From NCBI RefSeq assembly GCF_023657595.1, contig NZ_CP098323.1, positions 3,806,001 to 3,870,000 of the forward strand: a DNA stretch of 64,000 bases. Reading direction: 5' to 3'. The notes under the pieces were generated by a model, which saw only the letters and a list, made by a program, of their open reading frames with translations, did no database searches and had not been told where the DNA came from. Position numbers and translations under genes: made by a program. How positions within the stretch are numbered: the first letter of the stretch is position 1; each line of letters begins with the position of its first letter. The DNA comes from Cytobacillus firmus (GTDB taxonomy: Bacteria > Bacillota > Bacilli > Bacillales > Cytobacillaceae). This document shows, piece by piece, positions 16,045-24,882 of the stretch.

Positions 16045-16587
16045 ATGAATGAACAAAAAAAGGTGCTCGGAGAAGAGCGGAGGACCTTTCTGCTTGAGCT
16101 GCTGAAAGAAAGCGGACAGCCCATTACAGGAGGCGACCTTGCAGCAAAAACAAATGTAAGCAGACAGGTAATTGTTGGGGATATCACCCTTCTAAAAGCA
16201 AGAAAAGAGCCAATCATTGCCACGAGCCAGGGTTATATGTATCTTCATCAGGCTTCTCCTGCATCAGCAGCCGAGCGGGTCATTGCCTGTCATCATGACC
16301 CTGGGAGGACTGAAGAGGAATTGAATCTGCTTGTCGATCATGGAGTTACTGTAAAAGATGTAAGAATTGAACATCCCGTCTATGGTGACTTAACTGCATC
16401 GGTTATGGTATCCACCCGCCAGGAAGTGAAGCAATTTATGAATAAAATTACTTCTACAAAGGCTTCTTTCTTATCAGAATTAACAGACGGCATCCACCTC
16501 CATACTCTGTCCGCAGCCTCCGAACGGAAACTCGATGAAGCTGAGAAATTATTAAAAGAAGCTGGATTTCTTATTAACCTGGAATAG
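16045..16587 (+). CDS. niaR: NiaR, nicotinate-responsive transcriptional repressor of NAD genes
   Basis: DNA-binding repressor (formerly YrxA) of de novo NAD biosynthesis, with nicotinic acid as co-repressor in B. subtilis. 180 residues, the same as B. subtilis: an N-terminal HTH_11 helix-turn-helix (residues 12-60, GGDLAAKTNVSRQVIVGDITLLKA) and a 3H domain with the histidines in ACHHDPG, DHGV, IEHPVYGD and GIHLHTL. ATG with GGGTGAG upstream. It follows nifS and faces pheA across a shared terminator. It probably binds the palindrome at 14719-14734, so it would repress its own operon and nadBCA. Confidence 0.93.
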   Translation: MNEQKKVLGEERRTFLLELLKESGQPITGGDLAAKTNVSRQVIVGDITLLKARKEPIIATSQGYMYLHQASPASAAERVIACHHDPGRTEEELNLLVDHGVTVKDVRIEHPVYGDLTASVMVSTRQEVKQFMNKITSTKASFLSELTDGIHLHTLSAASERKLDEAEKLLKEAGFLINLE

Positions 16588-16597
16588 CTTTATATAC

Positions 16598-16634
16598 AAA
16601 AAGGACCCGGATATGTATTTGCCGGATCCTTTTT
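16598..16634. terminator. Bidirectional terminator between niaR and pheA
   Basis: AAAAAGGACCCGG (16598-16610) pairs with CCGGATCCTTTTT (16622-16634), one mismatch. It serves the convergent niaR and pheA genes. Confidence 0.85.
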
Positions 16635-16637
16635 GTT

Positions 16638-17516
16638 TTATTCCTGCAGAACTCTGCTGTTCTTATTCCGAAGCTGAAAATACGGATAGCTGCCCAAAAC
16701 CTTAACACTGCAGCCCAATGCCTCCAATTCAGCAGCTGCACCAGGGATTAGGATGTCATCCAGTTTCATATCCACGTCAATGATAAAGAAATAATTCCCT
16801 AATCCTGTTTTCATCGGTCTTGATTCAATCTTGGTCAAGTTGAGCTTCCTCCAGGCAAATGCCGAAAGTACCTGATGAAGAGCCCCTGACCTGTCAGCCG
16901 GCAGCGTCACCATAACAGTCGTCTTGTGCCCTGCAAATTCCTTGCGGTCATCGCTGATTGACAATTCTTTATTGGCTAAAACAATGAACTTTGTATGGTT
17001 ATAATCAAAATCATGGATATCTTCTCTAACGATCGCCAACCCATATACTTCCGCAGCTAATTCATTAGCTATGGCGCCTGCCCGCATGTCTGGATTTTCC
17101 TTTACAAATTGAGCTGCGGCTGCTGTGGAAGTAGTGCTTTCACAAGGGATCCCTTTCAGCTCTTTATGCAGAAATTTATGGCATTGTGCAATAGCATGGG
17201 AATGACTATAAACCACATCTGTTTTATCCCACTCCTTAACATGAGCTGGATGAACCATAAAATGCTGGCGAATAGGAGCTGTCAGTTCGCCGATAATCGG
17301 AAAATCCACTTCATGGATTAAATAGTCCAATGTAATGTTCACTGAGCCTTCCAATGCGTTTTCAAGAGGAACTACCGCCAGCTCTATTTCATTCTCATTT
17401 AAAGCATCAAAACAGGCAGGTATCGTTGGGTAGGCAACGGCTGTCTCATTAGGGAACAAGCTCCTGGCTGCAATATCTGTAAAAGTGGCTTTAGGTCCTA
17501 AAAATCCTAACTTCAC
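16638..17516 (-). CDS. pheA: Prephenate dehydratase
   Basis: Converts prephenate to phenylpyruvate in phenylalanine synthesis. 292 residues (285 in B. subtilis). The catalytic domain begins GFLGPKATFTDIAA and includes ENALEGSVNITLDYL and the STAAAAQFV stretch; residues about 200-280 are an ACT domain (GALHQVLSAFAWRKLNLTKIESRP), the Phe-binding regulatory part. GTG start at 17514-17516 behind AGGAGG. pheB lies upstream, separated by 132 bases that include a weak hairpin and three ACTTTA repeats. Confidence 0.97.
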   Translation of the reverse strand: MKLGFLGPKATFTDIAARSLFPNETAVAYPTIPACFDALNENEIELAVVPLENALEGSVNITLDYLIHEVDFPIIGELTAPIRQHFMVHPAHVKEWDKTDVVYSHSHAIAQCHKFLHKELKGIPCESTTSTAAAAQFVKENPDMRAGAIANELAAEVYGLAIVREDIHDFDYNHTKFIVLANKELSISDDRKEFAGHKTTVMVTLPADRSGALHQVLSAFAWRKLNLTKIESRPMKTGLGNYFFIIDVDMKLDDILIPGAAAELEALGCSVKVLGSYPYFQLRNKNSRVLQE

Positions 17517-17616
17517 GGTAATTACCTCCTTCTTATTCAGACTTATTTTAAATCACTGAAAATTTACTTTATACTTTATTACTTTAACATATGTATGTGG
17601 TTTACAAAATAAAAAA

Positions 17617-17655
17617 TGAAAAAAGGGCAGGGTACAGAGCACATTTTCTCATGCA
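17617..17655 (-). terminator. Weak terminator-like hairpin after pheB
   Basis: GGGTGCA / TGTACCC stem (one wobble) overlapping the pheB stop, followed by TGCCC and six T on the reverse strand. It could reduce read-through from pheB into pheA. Confidence 0.4.
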
Positions 17656-18104
17656 CCCGTTCCCAGCACCTCTACTTTTTCTACAAACTCCAATTTTCGA
17701 AGCCTCGTCAAGAGTTCCTCAATCTCGATGCCCATTTCAGTTACATTCAGGGAAAGCGTGACATTTGCCCTTCCCTGAAGGGGAATGGTCTGGTGAATTG
17801 TTAAGACATTGCACCCCGATGAAGCCACAACGCCCAATAAATGTGATAAAGTCCCTGACCTGTCTTCCAGGTGAAAGAATAAAGTGATCAGCCGTTCTTT
17901 GACAACCGTATGGAAAGGGAACACAGTGTCTCTATATTTATAAAAAGCACTTCTGCTCAAATCAACTTTCTGGACAGCATCCCAAACCGATTCGGCTTTT
18001 CCCCTTTCGATCATTTCCTTCGCATCCAATGTTTTCTTCATGGCTTCAGGCAGAACATCTTCACGAACCAAATAAAATTTCTTATCGAATCTATCTTTTC
18101 TCAT
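17649..18104 (-). CDS. pheB: PheB, ACT-domain protein (putative chorismate-mutase-like or regulatory)
   Basis: A 151-residue protein (about 147 in B. subtilis) with a C-terminal ACT domain ([32 protein letters not shown], residues about 72-145), a fold that usually binds amino acids. The N-terminal part ([26 protein letters not shown]) is the conserved UPF0735 start. It lies between obg and pheA as in B. subtilis. The name suggests a role with PheA, but its biochemical role is not firmly known. Confidence 0.9.
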   Translation of the reverse strand: MRKDRFDKKFYLVREDVLPEAMKKTLDAKEMIERGKAESVWDAVQKVDLSRSAFYKYRDTVFPFHTVVKERLITLFFHLEDRSGTLSHLLGVVASSGCNVLTIHQTIPLQGRANVTLSLNVTEMGIEIEELLTRLRKLEFVEKVEVLGTGA

Positions 18105-18129
18105 TTCTCCACCCCGTCAATCGAGAAGG

Positions 18130-19422
18130 TTAGTCAATAAACTCGAATTCATAATCAAGCAGCTTAACGGTATCACCGTCTTTTGCTCCTTTTTCACGAA
18201 GAGCATCATCCACACCCATTCCGCGCAGCTGTCTGGCAAACCTGCGGACAGATTCATCTCTTGAGAAGTCAGTCATCTTAAAGAGTTTCTCAATAGCATC
18301 ACCTGATACAACGAACACTCCTGCAGGATCTCTAGTAATGACAAATTCGGTCTGTTCTGCTTCATGCTTGTAAAGAACGCGGTGGACACCTGTGTCTTCC
18401 TCTTCTTCATGTGACAGCGGGAATTCAGGGGTTTCTTCAACCTTATCTGCAACGGCAAATAATAAATCCCTTAACCCTTGTCTTGTTAAAGCGGATATCG
18501 GGAAAATCGGATAATCTTCATCAAGCTGTTCCTTGAATTTTTTTAGATTTTCCTCTGCATCAGGCATGTCCATTTTATTAGCCACAATGATCTGCGGCCT
18601 TTCGGTGAGACGCAGGTTATATTCTTTTAATTCTTTATTGATCGTTAGATAGTCTTCAAAAGGATCTCTGCCCTCAACAGCAGCCATATCGATAACATGA
18701 ACAATAACCCTTGTTCTTTCAATATGCCGCAAAAACTGATGGCCAAGTCCTACTCCCGAATGGGCTCCTTCAATTAATCCAGGCAAGTCTGCCATTACAA
18801 AGCTGCGTCCATCTTCAGTCTCAACCATTCCCAGATTGGGAGCAATTGTCGTAAAGTGGTATTCCGCAATCTTTGGTCTTGCTGATGATACAACTGACAG
18901 TAAAGTTGATTTTCCGACGCTTGGGAAACCTACTAAACCAACATCAGCTAAAAGCTTGAGCTCAAGCACAACATCTCGTTCCTGGCCAGGTTCGCCATGT
19001 TCGGACAATTCAGGCGCAGGATTGGCAGGTGTCGCAAATCGGGTATTTCCCCTGCCTCCGCGGCCCCCGCGTGCTATGACAGCTCTTTGCCCGTGCTCAG
19101 TCAGATCGGCGATTACTTCCCCTGATTCGGCATCTGTTACGACTGTTCCCGGCGGTACTTTAACAATCATGTCTTTTGAATTTCTTCCATGCTGGTTCTT
19201 GGACATGCCATGCTCACCGCGGGGAGCTTTAAAGTGGCGCTGATAACGGAAATCCATTAACGTGCGCAATCCTTCATTCACTTCAAAAACAACATTGGCA
19301 CCCTTGCCGCCATCTCCGCCGGCCGGGCCTCCGTTCGGCACATACTTTTCCCGGCGGAAAGCAACCATTCCGTTGCCCCCGTCCCCACCTTTAACATAAA
19401 CTTTGACTTGATCGACAAACAT
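18130..19422 (-). CDS. obg: Obg/CgtA GTPase
   Basis: Essential GTPase linked to 50S ribosome assembly, stress response and entry into sporulation. I start it at the ATG at 19420-19422 (430 residues; 428 in B. subtilis), behind GGGAGGA; the open frame reaches 19485 but that extension is not Obg-like. Order: glycine-rich Obg fold (residues 2-158, [21 protein letters not shown]), G domain ([29 protein letters not shown]) and the C-terminal OCT domain. Sits upstream of pheB and downstream of spo0B, as in B. subtilis, where it is co-transcribed with spo0B. Confidence 0.97.
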   Translation of the reverse strand: MFVDQVKVYVKGGDGGNGMVAFRREKYVPNGGPAGGDGGKGANVVFEVNEGLRTLMDFRYQRHFKAPRGEHGMSKNQHGRNSKDMIVKVPPGTVVTDAESGEVIADLTEHGQRAVIARGGRGGRGNTRFATPANPAPELSEHGEPGQERDVVLELKLLADVGLVGFPSVGKSTLLSVVSSARPKIAEYHFTTIAPNLGMVETEDGRSFVMADLPGLIEGAHSGVGLGHQFLRHIERTRVIVHVIDMAAVEGRDPFEDYLTINKELKEYNLRLTERPQIIVANKMDMPDAEENLKKFKEQLDEDYPIFPISALTRQGLRDLLFAVADKVEETPEFPLSHEEEEDTGVHRVLYKHEAEQTEFVITRDPAGVFVVSGDAIEKLFKMTDFSRDESVRRFARQLRGMGVDDALREKGAKDGDTVKLLDYEFEFID

Positions 19423-19564
19423 ATATAAATTCCTCCCGTCTGCAGTATGTCCCGATTGTCTGGCATTCAGCCAGATTACCGGCACTGACCGGATCCGCTT
19501 CTTACACTTAAGAAGTGCCCAGCCTGCAGAGTTTCACACTTAGTATTGCTTTTTTTGGCGGAAA

Positions 19565-20116
19565 TCACTCTCTGCCATTCGCAATGAATGGCACAAATAA
19601 TTCCAGTGCAAGCTCCTCTTCAGCTAAGTCCTGAACAGCAGCCGTTATGTCAGTGTTCTTCTTTTTAAAGAACTTCTCCAATTGATCCATATCTGTTAGT
19701 ATTCCGCTAAAATCAAAAAAGAAACGAGCCCCTTCTTTTTCATGCCTGATGGACACAGATAAATGATTATCATGGTAAGGCTTAACTGATGAGTCCAAAA
19801 TGGCCAAAAAAGAGCCTGTCCACTCAGAAAGGACAGAGTCATCCAACCGTCCGGCAATGGGATCATCGAGCACCTCATATTCAACCTGAAAGTAGTGGTT
19901 CTCCCAATTATAAGTCAATAAAAGCGAAGCAAAACCAGGAAGATTCAAATTCGAAAGTCTTGCCTCCTGCTGTGCTTCCACTACAATTTCATCTATGATT
20001 TCCTTAGCCCTGTCTATCTTATTAAGGGAAAGGTTGCCTTTAATTAATTGTATTTTATTCAGCCAGTCATGCCGGGCATGACGCAGCACTTCAATCATAT
20101 TCCAGTCTTTTTCCAT
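19565..20116 (-). CDS. spo0B: Spo0B sporulation initiation phosphotransferase
   Basis: Phosphorelay protein passing phosphate from Spo0F to Spo0A. 183 residues (192 in B. subtilis). The N-terminal helical hairpin has RHARHDWLNKIQLIKGNL; its histidine H16 corresponds to the phosphorylated His30 of B. subtilis, so this protein lacks about 14 N-terminal residues of that one. The ATG at 20114-20116 is supported by CAGGAGTG six bases upstream. The remainder resembles a degenerate histidine-kinase ATPase domain, as is usual for Spo0B. Confidence 0.93.
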   Translation of the reverse strand: MEKDWNMIEVLRHARHDWLNKIQLIKGNLSLNKIDRAKEIIDEIVVEAQQEARLSNLNLPGFASLLLTYNWENHYFQVEYEVLDDPIAGRLDDSVLSEWTGSFLAILDSSVKPYHDNHLSVSIRHEKEGARFFFDFSGILTDMDQLEKFFKKKNTDITAAVQDLAEEELALELFVPFIANGRE

Positions 20117-20305
20117 ATATGCACTCCTGTATGGTTATTAGGCTGTCAGAAGACTGTGCTTGCTGTAAGTATATCAAAAAACATAGGTACAGTAAGCAAA
20201 TTTATGATAAATAAGAAAATATTGCTTATGCGATGAAGAGCTTATGTCTTCAGCTGCTATAAATTTATCAGATAAAATTTGAAGTGCACCGGCGGGGTTT
20301 TTTGC

Positions 20306-20345
20306 CAAAAAAAGAAAACCCTAACCTTGTGGGGCTAGGGTTTTC
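20306..20345 (-). terminator. Terminator of the rplU-prp-rpmA operon
   Basis: GAAAACCCTAACC / GGCTAGGGTTTTC 13-bp stem with a TTGTGG-type loop (one G-T wobble) and seven T on the reverse strand, right after rpmA. Confidence 0.9.
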
Positions 20346-20355
20346 TCGAAAAGGC

Positions 20356-20649
20356 TTACGCCTCTTGAGCTGCAGGATATACGCTCACTTGCTTGCGGTC
20401 ACGTCCAAGACGCTCGAATTTAACAACACCGTCAACTTTCGCGAATAGTGTGTCATCGCCGCCTTTACCCACGTTTACACCTGGGTAGATCTTAGTACCG
20501 CGCTGACGGTATAAGATTGAGCCGCCAGTAACGAATTGTCCGTCCGCACGCTTAGCGCCAAGACGCTTAGAGATTGAATCACGGCCGTTCTTTGTAGAAC
20601 CTACTCCCTTTTTAGAAGCGAACAACTGAAGATCTAATTTTAATAGCAT
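20356..20649 (-). CDS. rpmA: 50S ribosomal protein L27 (precursor form)
   Basis: 97-residue large-subunit protein near the peptidyl-transferase centre. It begins [18 protein letters not shown]: the LDLQLFA leader is the Bacillota-specific extension removed by the Prp protease between Phe and Ala, which frees the functional N-terminus. The protease gene prp is immediately upstream with no gap. Last gene of rplU-prp-rpmA. Confidence 0.97.
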   Translation of the reverse strand: MLLKLDLQLFASKKGVGSTKNGRDSISKRLGAKRADGQFVTGGSILYRQRGTKIYPGVNVGKGGDDTLFAKVDGVVKFERLGRDRKQVSVYPAAQEA

Positions 20650-20988
20650 TTATTCCACCTCCTGCTTTTTGAAGGTAATTTTTATATACTTTCCGTAGTC
20701 CTCTTCAATCGTCTGCAATGAGACAACCATGCCTTCAAGCAGAAGCTGCACTTTCTCATTCATGTCATCCCGAAGATCAGGAAGGACACAGCGGAGAAAG
20801 CCCTCTCCATGGCTGATTTCTGGTGTCACGCCGGTTAGGGCATGGACAGCATTAATGGCACCGATGGACACAGCAGATACGCCTGCACAGACGATATCCT
20901 TGCCTCTGTTTGCGAAGAATGCATGACCACTAATTTCAAACGAATGAATATTTCCGGAATCTTTACGAATAATCGTAATTTCAATCAT
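20650..20988 (-). CDS. prp: Prp, cysteine protease that trims L27
   Basis: Also called YsxB. 112 residues, DUF464 family. The catalytic pair is visible as H22 (SGHAFFANRG) and C34 (DIVCAGVSAV), the same numbers as in Staphylococcus aureus Prp. It cleaves the N-terminal extension of L27, encoded by the next gene, an essential step in Bacillota that carry the extension. Overlap-free but directly abutting rpmA and 14 bases after rplU. Confidence 0.96.
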   Translation of the reverse strand: MIEITIIRKDSGNIHSFEISGHAFFANRGKDIVCAGVSAVSIGAINAVHALTGVTPEISHGEGFLRCVLPDLRDDMNEKVQLLLEGMVVSLQTIEEDYGKYIKITFKKQEVE

Positions 20989-21002
20989 CTTAAATCGCCT
21001 GA

Positions 21003-21311
21003 TTAAGCGTTGATTTTTTCAATCACAACTTTAGTGTAAGGCTGACGATGACCTTGCTTCTTACGATAGTTTTTCTTCGCTTTGTATTTGAATACAGTGA
21101 TTTTCTTTTGACGGCCTTGTTTTTCAACTTTAGCTGTAACAGTAGCACCTTCAACTACAGGGCTTCCTACTTTTACGCTGTCTCCGCCAACGAAAAGAAC
21201 CTTTTCAAAAGTAACTGTTTCGCCTGCTTCAGCGTTAAGCTTTTCGATGTAGATAGCTTGACCTTCTTCTACACGTAATTGCTTTCCGCCAGTTTCGATA
21301 ATCGCGTACAT
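21003..21311 (-). CDS. rplU: 50S ribosomal protein L21
   Basis: 102 residues from the ATG at 21309-21311 ([18 protein letters not shown]), identical in length to B. subtilis L21; a GTG nine bases upstream is in frame but lies in the GAGGAGGTG ribosome site. The C-terminus [19 protein letters not shown] is typical. First gene of the rplU-prp-rpmA operon, preceded by a leader of about 110 bases. Confidence 0.97.
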   Translation of the reverse strand: MYAIIETGGKQLRVEEGQAIYIEKLNAEAGETVTFEKVLFVGGDSVKVGSPVVEGATVTAKVEKQGRQKKITVFKYKAKKNYRKKQGHRQPYTKVVIEKINA

Positions 21312-21425
21312 GAACTGCACCTCCTCTTAGACTAAGACTCGCCATCCCAGGCGCCGACACGAAATACGGGCTTATGTACCTGTTCTGTGCGGTTGTAGCA
21401 CGGGTGCGCTACAAACATAACATGA
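21312..21425 (-). ncRNA. Probable L21 leader (cis-regulatory RNA of rplU)
   Basis: The 5' untranslated stretch between the rplU promoter and its start is GC-richer than its surroundings and can fold (for example GTAGCGCAC with GTGCTAC, 21394-21412). An L21 leader motif is described at this position in B. subtilis. I identify it by position and foldability, not by a covariance search. Confidence 0.55.
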
Positions 21426-21427
21426 AA

Positions 21428-21457
21428 ATCCTATCATATAATGATTAATCATGTCAA
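21428..21457 (-). promoter_or_regulatory. rplU promoter
   Basis: On the reverse strand TTGACA (21452-21457) and TAGGAT (21428-21433) with an 18-base spacer. Confidence 0.6.
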
Positions 21458-21563
21458 TAAGAATTATATGATTCTCTTTGTTTGCACCTGAAAGTAACTC
21501 TTTTGCGTGCCTTTACAATTATAATGCTAATGGGGTTATTAGGGAAGTGGGAAATACTGCACT

Positions 21564-21598
21564 AAAAAAGCAGGCGGGACGCTTAACCCAGCCTGCTT
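21564..21598 (-). terminator. Terminator of the RNase E/G gene
   Basis: AAGCAGGC / GCCTGCTT 8-bp stem, 15-base loop, then six T on the reverse strand. Confidence 0.85.
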
Positions 21599-21602
21599 GG
21601 AA

Positions 21603-23057
21603 CTATCCCAGCTCATTAACTCTGCCAAACTTTCGGATTTCATAAAATGGCTTGCTATTTTCCTTAATGGAAAAAATAATTCTAAAGCCAATACTGTCTT
21701 CGATTCTTTTTTTATGGTCATCATTTTCCCCTGAGAATACCGCTGCTGTGTCTCGTGTGGTTTCGATCAGGACAGCTTCATGGTCTTTGCCGCGATGTTC
21801 CCACAGTTCTCTTTCCAGCCTGAAGGCAATGGTCTCAGCACTCAGCACTCTTCCGGTGCCCTCGCATAATTGACACCTTTCGGTAAGTGATTCAGAAATG
21901 GCCGGTCTCGTTTTCTTGCGGGTCATCTGAAGGATCCCTAGAGGGGAGAATCCAACAAGATTCGTGCGTCTTTCATCTTTTTTCAGCGCGTTTTCCATTA
22001 TGGCAAGAATATGCTTCCTGTCGGATGCTTCTTTCATATCAATAAAATCGATTAGGATCATGCCGCCAATATCACGGAGCCTGATCTGTCTTGCAGCTTC
22101 TTCAGCTGCCATTTCATTGGTTTTTAGCACAGTGTCTCTGCGGTCCTGTTTACCGGCGAACTTCCCGGTATTGACATCGATGACTGTTAAAGCTTCTGCT
22201 TCATCAAAAATAAGATAGGCCCCATTTTCAAGCCATACAATTCGTTTCAGCGCTTTATCAATCTCAGCTTCCGCATTAAAAGCAGAGAAGATATTTTCCT
22301 TGCCCGTGTATAGCTGAATTGTCAGGCCCGTGATTTTCGCTAGCACATTCTTCAGTGATAAATCGTCCACGGCGATTTCACCGCCAGCCATTTTCTTCGC
22401 CTCTTCAATAATTTCCTTAATAAAAGAATCCGCTTCATACACTTTTCCCGGCTTCTTTTTCATTTCCGCTTCCCTTAACAGGTCCCTGTACTCCAGCCTG
22501 AGCTTTTCCAGTTCATCCATAATCTCATTCTCTTTCCTGCTGACGCAGGATGTTCTGAAAATCAGACCTTCATTCTCTTCTTTAGCACGATAGCCAAATT
22601 GGCGCCAGTTTTCTCTTGCTTTACTATCCTCAATTTTCTTGGAAACAGCAACATAACGGCCGTTTGGCATATATATCAGTGACTCTCCTGAAAATTCAAT
22701 TAAACCAGACAATCTTGGTCCTTTCGTGCCAGCAGCGTCTTTTTCAACTTGAACAAGTATTCTTTCTCCCTGATGGACAAAGGAAGAAATGCTCCGTTTT
22801 TCCTTCATTTGCAAATCCTCGGCAGAACAAACATAAGATGCCAGTTTGTCCCGGTGAAGGAATCCGCTTTGATCTTCACCTATCTCTACAAAAGCTGCAT
22901 TCAATCCAGGCATTACTTTTGCAACAGTGCCTAAGTATATATCCCCAACTGATGAACGATGCTTCGGCTGGTCAATAAATAGCTTCTCGACCCTATTATC
23001 TTTTAAATGCACAAATCGGCGCTCTCTTGATGCATAATTTACAACTAACTTATCCAA
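21603..23057 (-). CDS. rng: Ribonuclease E/G family endoribonuclease
   Basis: 484 residues, the length of RNase G-type enzymes. An S1-like RNA-binding domain is near the N-terminus (VGDIYLGTVAKVMPGLNAAFVEIG, residues 37-60), followed by the catalytic DNase I-like core with the two metal-binding aspartates in VIDVNTGKFAG and LIDFIDMK, and the zinc-link CQLCEGTG. B. subtilis itself lacks RNase E/G but many relatives keep it at this locus. TTG start at 23055-23057 with a modest AGGA site. It has its own terminator, so it is not joined to rplU. Confidence 0.9.
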   Translation of the reverse strand: MDKLVVNYASRERRFVHLKDNRVEKLFIDQPKHRSSVGDIYLGTVAKVMPGLNAAFVEIGEDQSGFLHRDKLASYVCSAEDLQMKEKRSISSFVHQGERILVQVEKDAAGTKGPRLSGLIEFSGESLIYMPNGRYVAVSKKIEDSKARENWRQFGYRAKEENEGLIFRTSCVSRKENEIMDELEKLRLEYRDLLREAEMKKKPGKVYEADSFIKEIIEEAKKMAGGEIAVDDLSLKNVLAKITGLTIQLYTGKENIFSAFNAEAEIDKALKRIVWLENGAYLIFDEAEALTVIDVNTGKFAGKQDRRDTVLKTNEMAAEEAARQIRLRDIGGMILIDFIDMKEASDRKHILAIMENALKKDERRTNLVGFSPLGILQMTRKKTRPAISESLTERCQLCEGTGRVLSAETIAFRLERELWEHRGKDHEAVLIETTRDTAAVFSGENDDHKKRIEDSIGFRIIFSIKENSKPFYEIRKFGRVNELG

Positions 23058-23111
23058 AACGATTTCCTCACTTTAAAACATTATTTATTCATGTTAATCA
23101 AAATTTGCTCT

Positions 23112-23978
23112 TCAGTAAACATAAAGCAAATCCCCTATTTTTGCTGTCAGCACTTTTTCCGCAAAGCATGCATGCAGCAGTTCATTTTCATCTAATGCAC
23201 CCTTTTCTTTCCCGTCCTTTTCAACAATGATGGGGTGCTTGCATCCTCGCTGAAATCTTTCCAGCACGTCAATAACCAATTCCTCTTCCCGGACAACGAT
23301 TGGCTTCAATGTCCGAAAGTCGCTGTGCTTCCCATAATACCTTTCGAGAAGAAAACGGATAAACACAAACCGGCTCTGCTTCCATTCATGATATAGCGAA
23401 AACACCAAAAAAGCGAGGATTACCCAAATGTTCAAGTTAACCGGAGAGGTCAGCAAAGTTAGTATAATGAAACTGATTAGACCCGCAGCCGAAATGAAAA
23501 GTGTTTTTCTGTGCGCTTCCGGAAATGCCTGATTAAGAGAAAGCCATAAGAATACAAGCTTTCCTCCATCCAATGGCCAGACAGGGAGCAGGTTAAAAAT
23601 TAATATCATTAAATTAAATTGAATAAACAGATGAAAGATATCAGCAGAAAGCCAGGAAAGCTCATAAAATAACAGCCCCGCCCCCATCATCCATATATGC
23701 TGAAGCGGCCCTGCTATAATGACTATAATCTCCTCTTTCAGCGGCCGGTTCCCGTGCTCATCCATTTCCGCTACACCGCCAAATGGCAGGAGGGCAATCT
23801 TTTTTATTCTCCAGGAATAGAAGGATGCAGCAGCGGCATGGCCCATTTCATGAACAAAGATAATCAGCAGCAGCATGCATAATTCCATAAAGTGAGCAGT
23901 TGCAACAGACAGTCCGATAACGGCCCATAACAAAGGATGAATATGAATATGTGTAATTAACCCTGTTATTTTATTCAA
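23112..23978 (-). CDS. spoIVFB: SpoIVFB, intramembrane metalloprotease for pro-sigmaK
   Basis: Site-2-type protease in the mother-cell membrane around the forespore that cleaves pro-sigmaK. 288 residues; zinc motif HEMGH at residues 43-47, the same positions as in B. subtilis, and the second motif NLLPVWPLDGG with the metal-binding aspartate. About six membrane segments, then a CBS-like C-terminal domain from about residue 210 (IVVREEELVIDVLERFQ). Overlaps spoIVFA by 8 bases, so the inhibitor and protease are made together. Confidence 0.96.
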   Translation of the reverse strand: MNKITGLITHIHIHPLLWAVIGLSVATAHFMELCMLLLIIFVHEMGHAAAASFYSWRIKKIALLPFGGVAEMDEHGNRPLKEEIIVIIAGPLQHIWMMGAGLLFYELSWLSADIFHLFIQFNLMILIFNLLPVWPLDGGKLVFLWLSLNQAFPEAHRKTLFISAAGLISFIILTLLTSPVNLNIWVILAFLVFSLYHEWKQSRFVFIRFLLERYYGKHSDFRTLKPIVVREEELVIDVLERFQRGCKHPIIVEKDGKEKGALDENELLHACFAEKVLTAKIGDLLYVY

Positions 23979-24747
23979 ATGGGATCACCTGGATCGGATC
24001 TATAAAATCATCATCTTTTTTAATCGCGAAATAAAAAGAGCCTTTTTCAGCATCACCGGCGTCACCCGCTGTACCAATACCTGTTCCTTTTTCGACGTAT
24101 TGATATAAATTCACATTAATTTCAGCCAAATTGCCATACCAGGACTCACTTTTATCACCATGCTGAATAATGACCGTATTTCCAAAACCATCCTTCTTTC
24201 CAGCAAACCGCACAAGCCCTTCACTCATTGCTTCAATGGAAGCTTCCTTTCCTGTTTCGATTGTTATTCTCTGTCCATTATCATCAAATTCTTCCAGGAT
24301 TTTTGCAGAAGCGGGCAATGCATATTCGCTGTTTTCTTTAACGTTCTTCTCTTCACTTTTGCCATCTGAAAATGGCAGCAGGGCCAGCGGTTTACCAAAT
24401 TGTTCTTCATACCAGCCGGAAACTGCGGCGAATTGAAAATCTTTCTCCATTGCTGTTTTTACAAAATCTCTTGCAGGATCAAAAGTCGCTGCCTGGTTTT
24501 TAAAAAGTATGGCAGCGAATAAAAAAATACAGGCAGAAGCAAGCAATTTGAAAAGAAATAGTTCCTTGCGAAATAAAGGGTGGTTTCCCTCTTCAAGCTT
24601 GCTTTCGTATGAGGGCAGCTTATTAAAGCCGTACCGCTCTTCATCTTCTGTCCAAAGAACCGTTGAATCTTTCTTTTTGGAGAATCTCTCTTTGTCCTTT
24701 TTTCTCCGCTCGATTCTCTTGCGTATTTCATCCGCTCTTGAATTCAT
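23971..24747 (-). CDS. spoIVFA: SpoIVFA, regulator of SpoIVFB
   Basis: Membrane protein that anchors and inhibits SpoIVFB until SpoIVB cleaves it. I use the ATG at 24745-24747 (258 residues; 264 in B. subtilis) behind GGTGGGGA; the frame extends to 24873 but the extra residues have no family match. Basic, charged cytoplasmic head (ERRKKDKERFSKKK), one membrane segment near residues 83-100, then a degenerate M23/LytM-like extracytoplasmic domain (VRFAGKKDGFGNTVIIQHGD). Confidence 0.94.
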   Translation of the reverse strand: MNSRADEIRKRIERRKKDKERFSKKKDSTVLWTEDEERYGFNKLPSYESKLEEGNHPLFRKELFLFKLLASACIFLFAAILFKNQAATFDPARDFVKTAMEKDFQFAAVSGWYEEQFGKPLALLPFSDGKSEEKNVKENSEYALPASAKILEEFDDNGQRITIETGKEASIEAMSEGLVRFAGKKDGFGNTVIIQHGDKSESWYGNLAEINVNLYQYVEKGTGIGTAGDAGDAEKGSFYFAIKKDDDFIDPIQVIPFE

Positions 24748-24833
24748 GATATCCCCACCATTTCTATATAACTCTATTTGTACAAGTTTATGAGTTGTCC
24801 AAATAGAGTATGACTTGAAGTGGTGTCTTGAAT

Positions 24834-24865
24834 AAAAAAATAAACCGGAGATGGCTCCCCGGCTT
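24834..24865 (-). terminator. Terminator after minD
   Basis: 10-bp stem AAACCGGAGA / TCCCCGGCTT (two wobbles) with a 4-base loop and seven T on the reverse strand. Confidence 0.85.
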
Positions 24866-24882
24866 TGGTTCAATAGATATTA

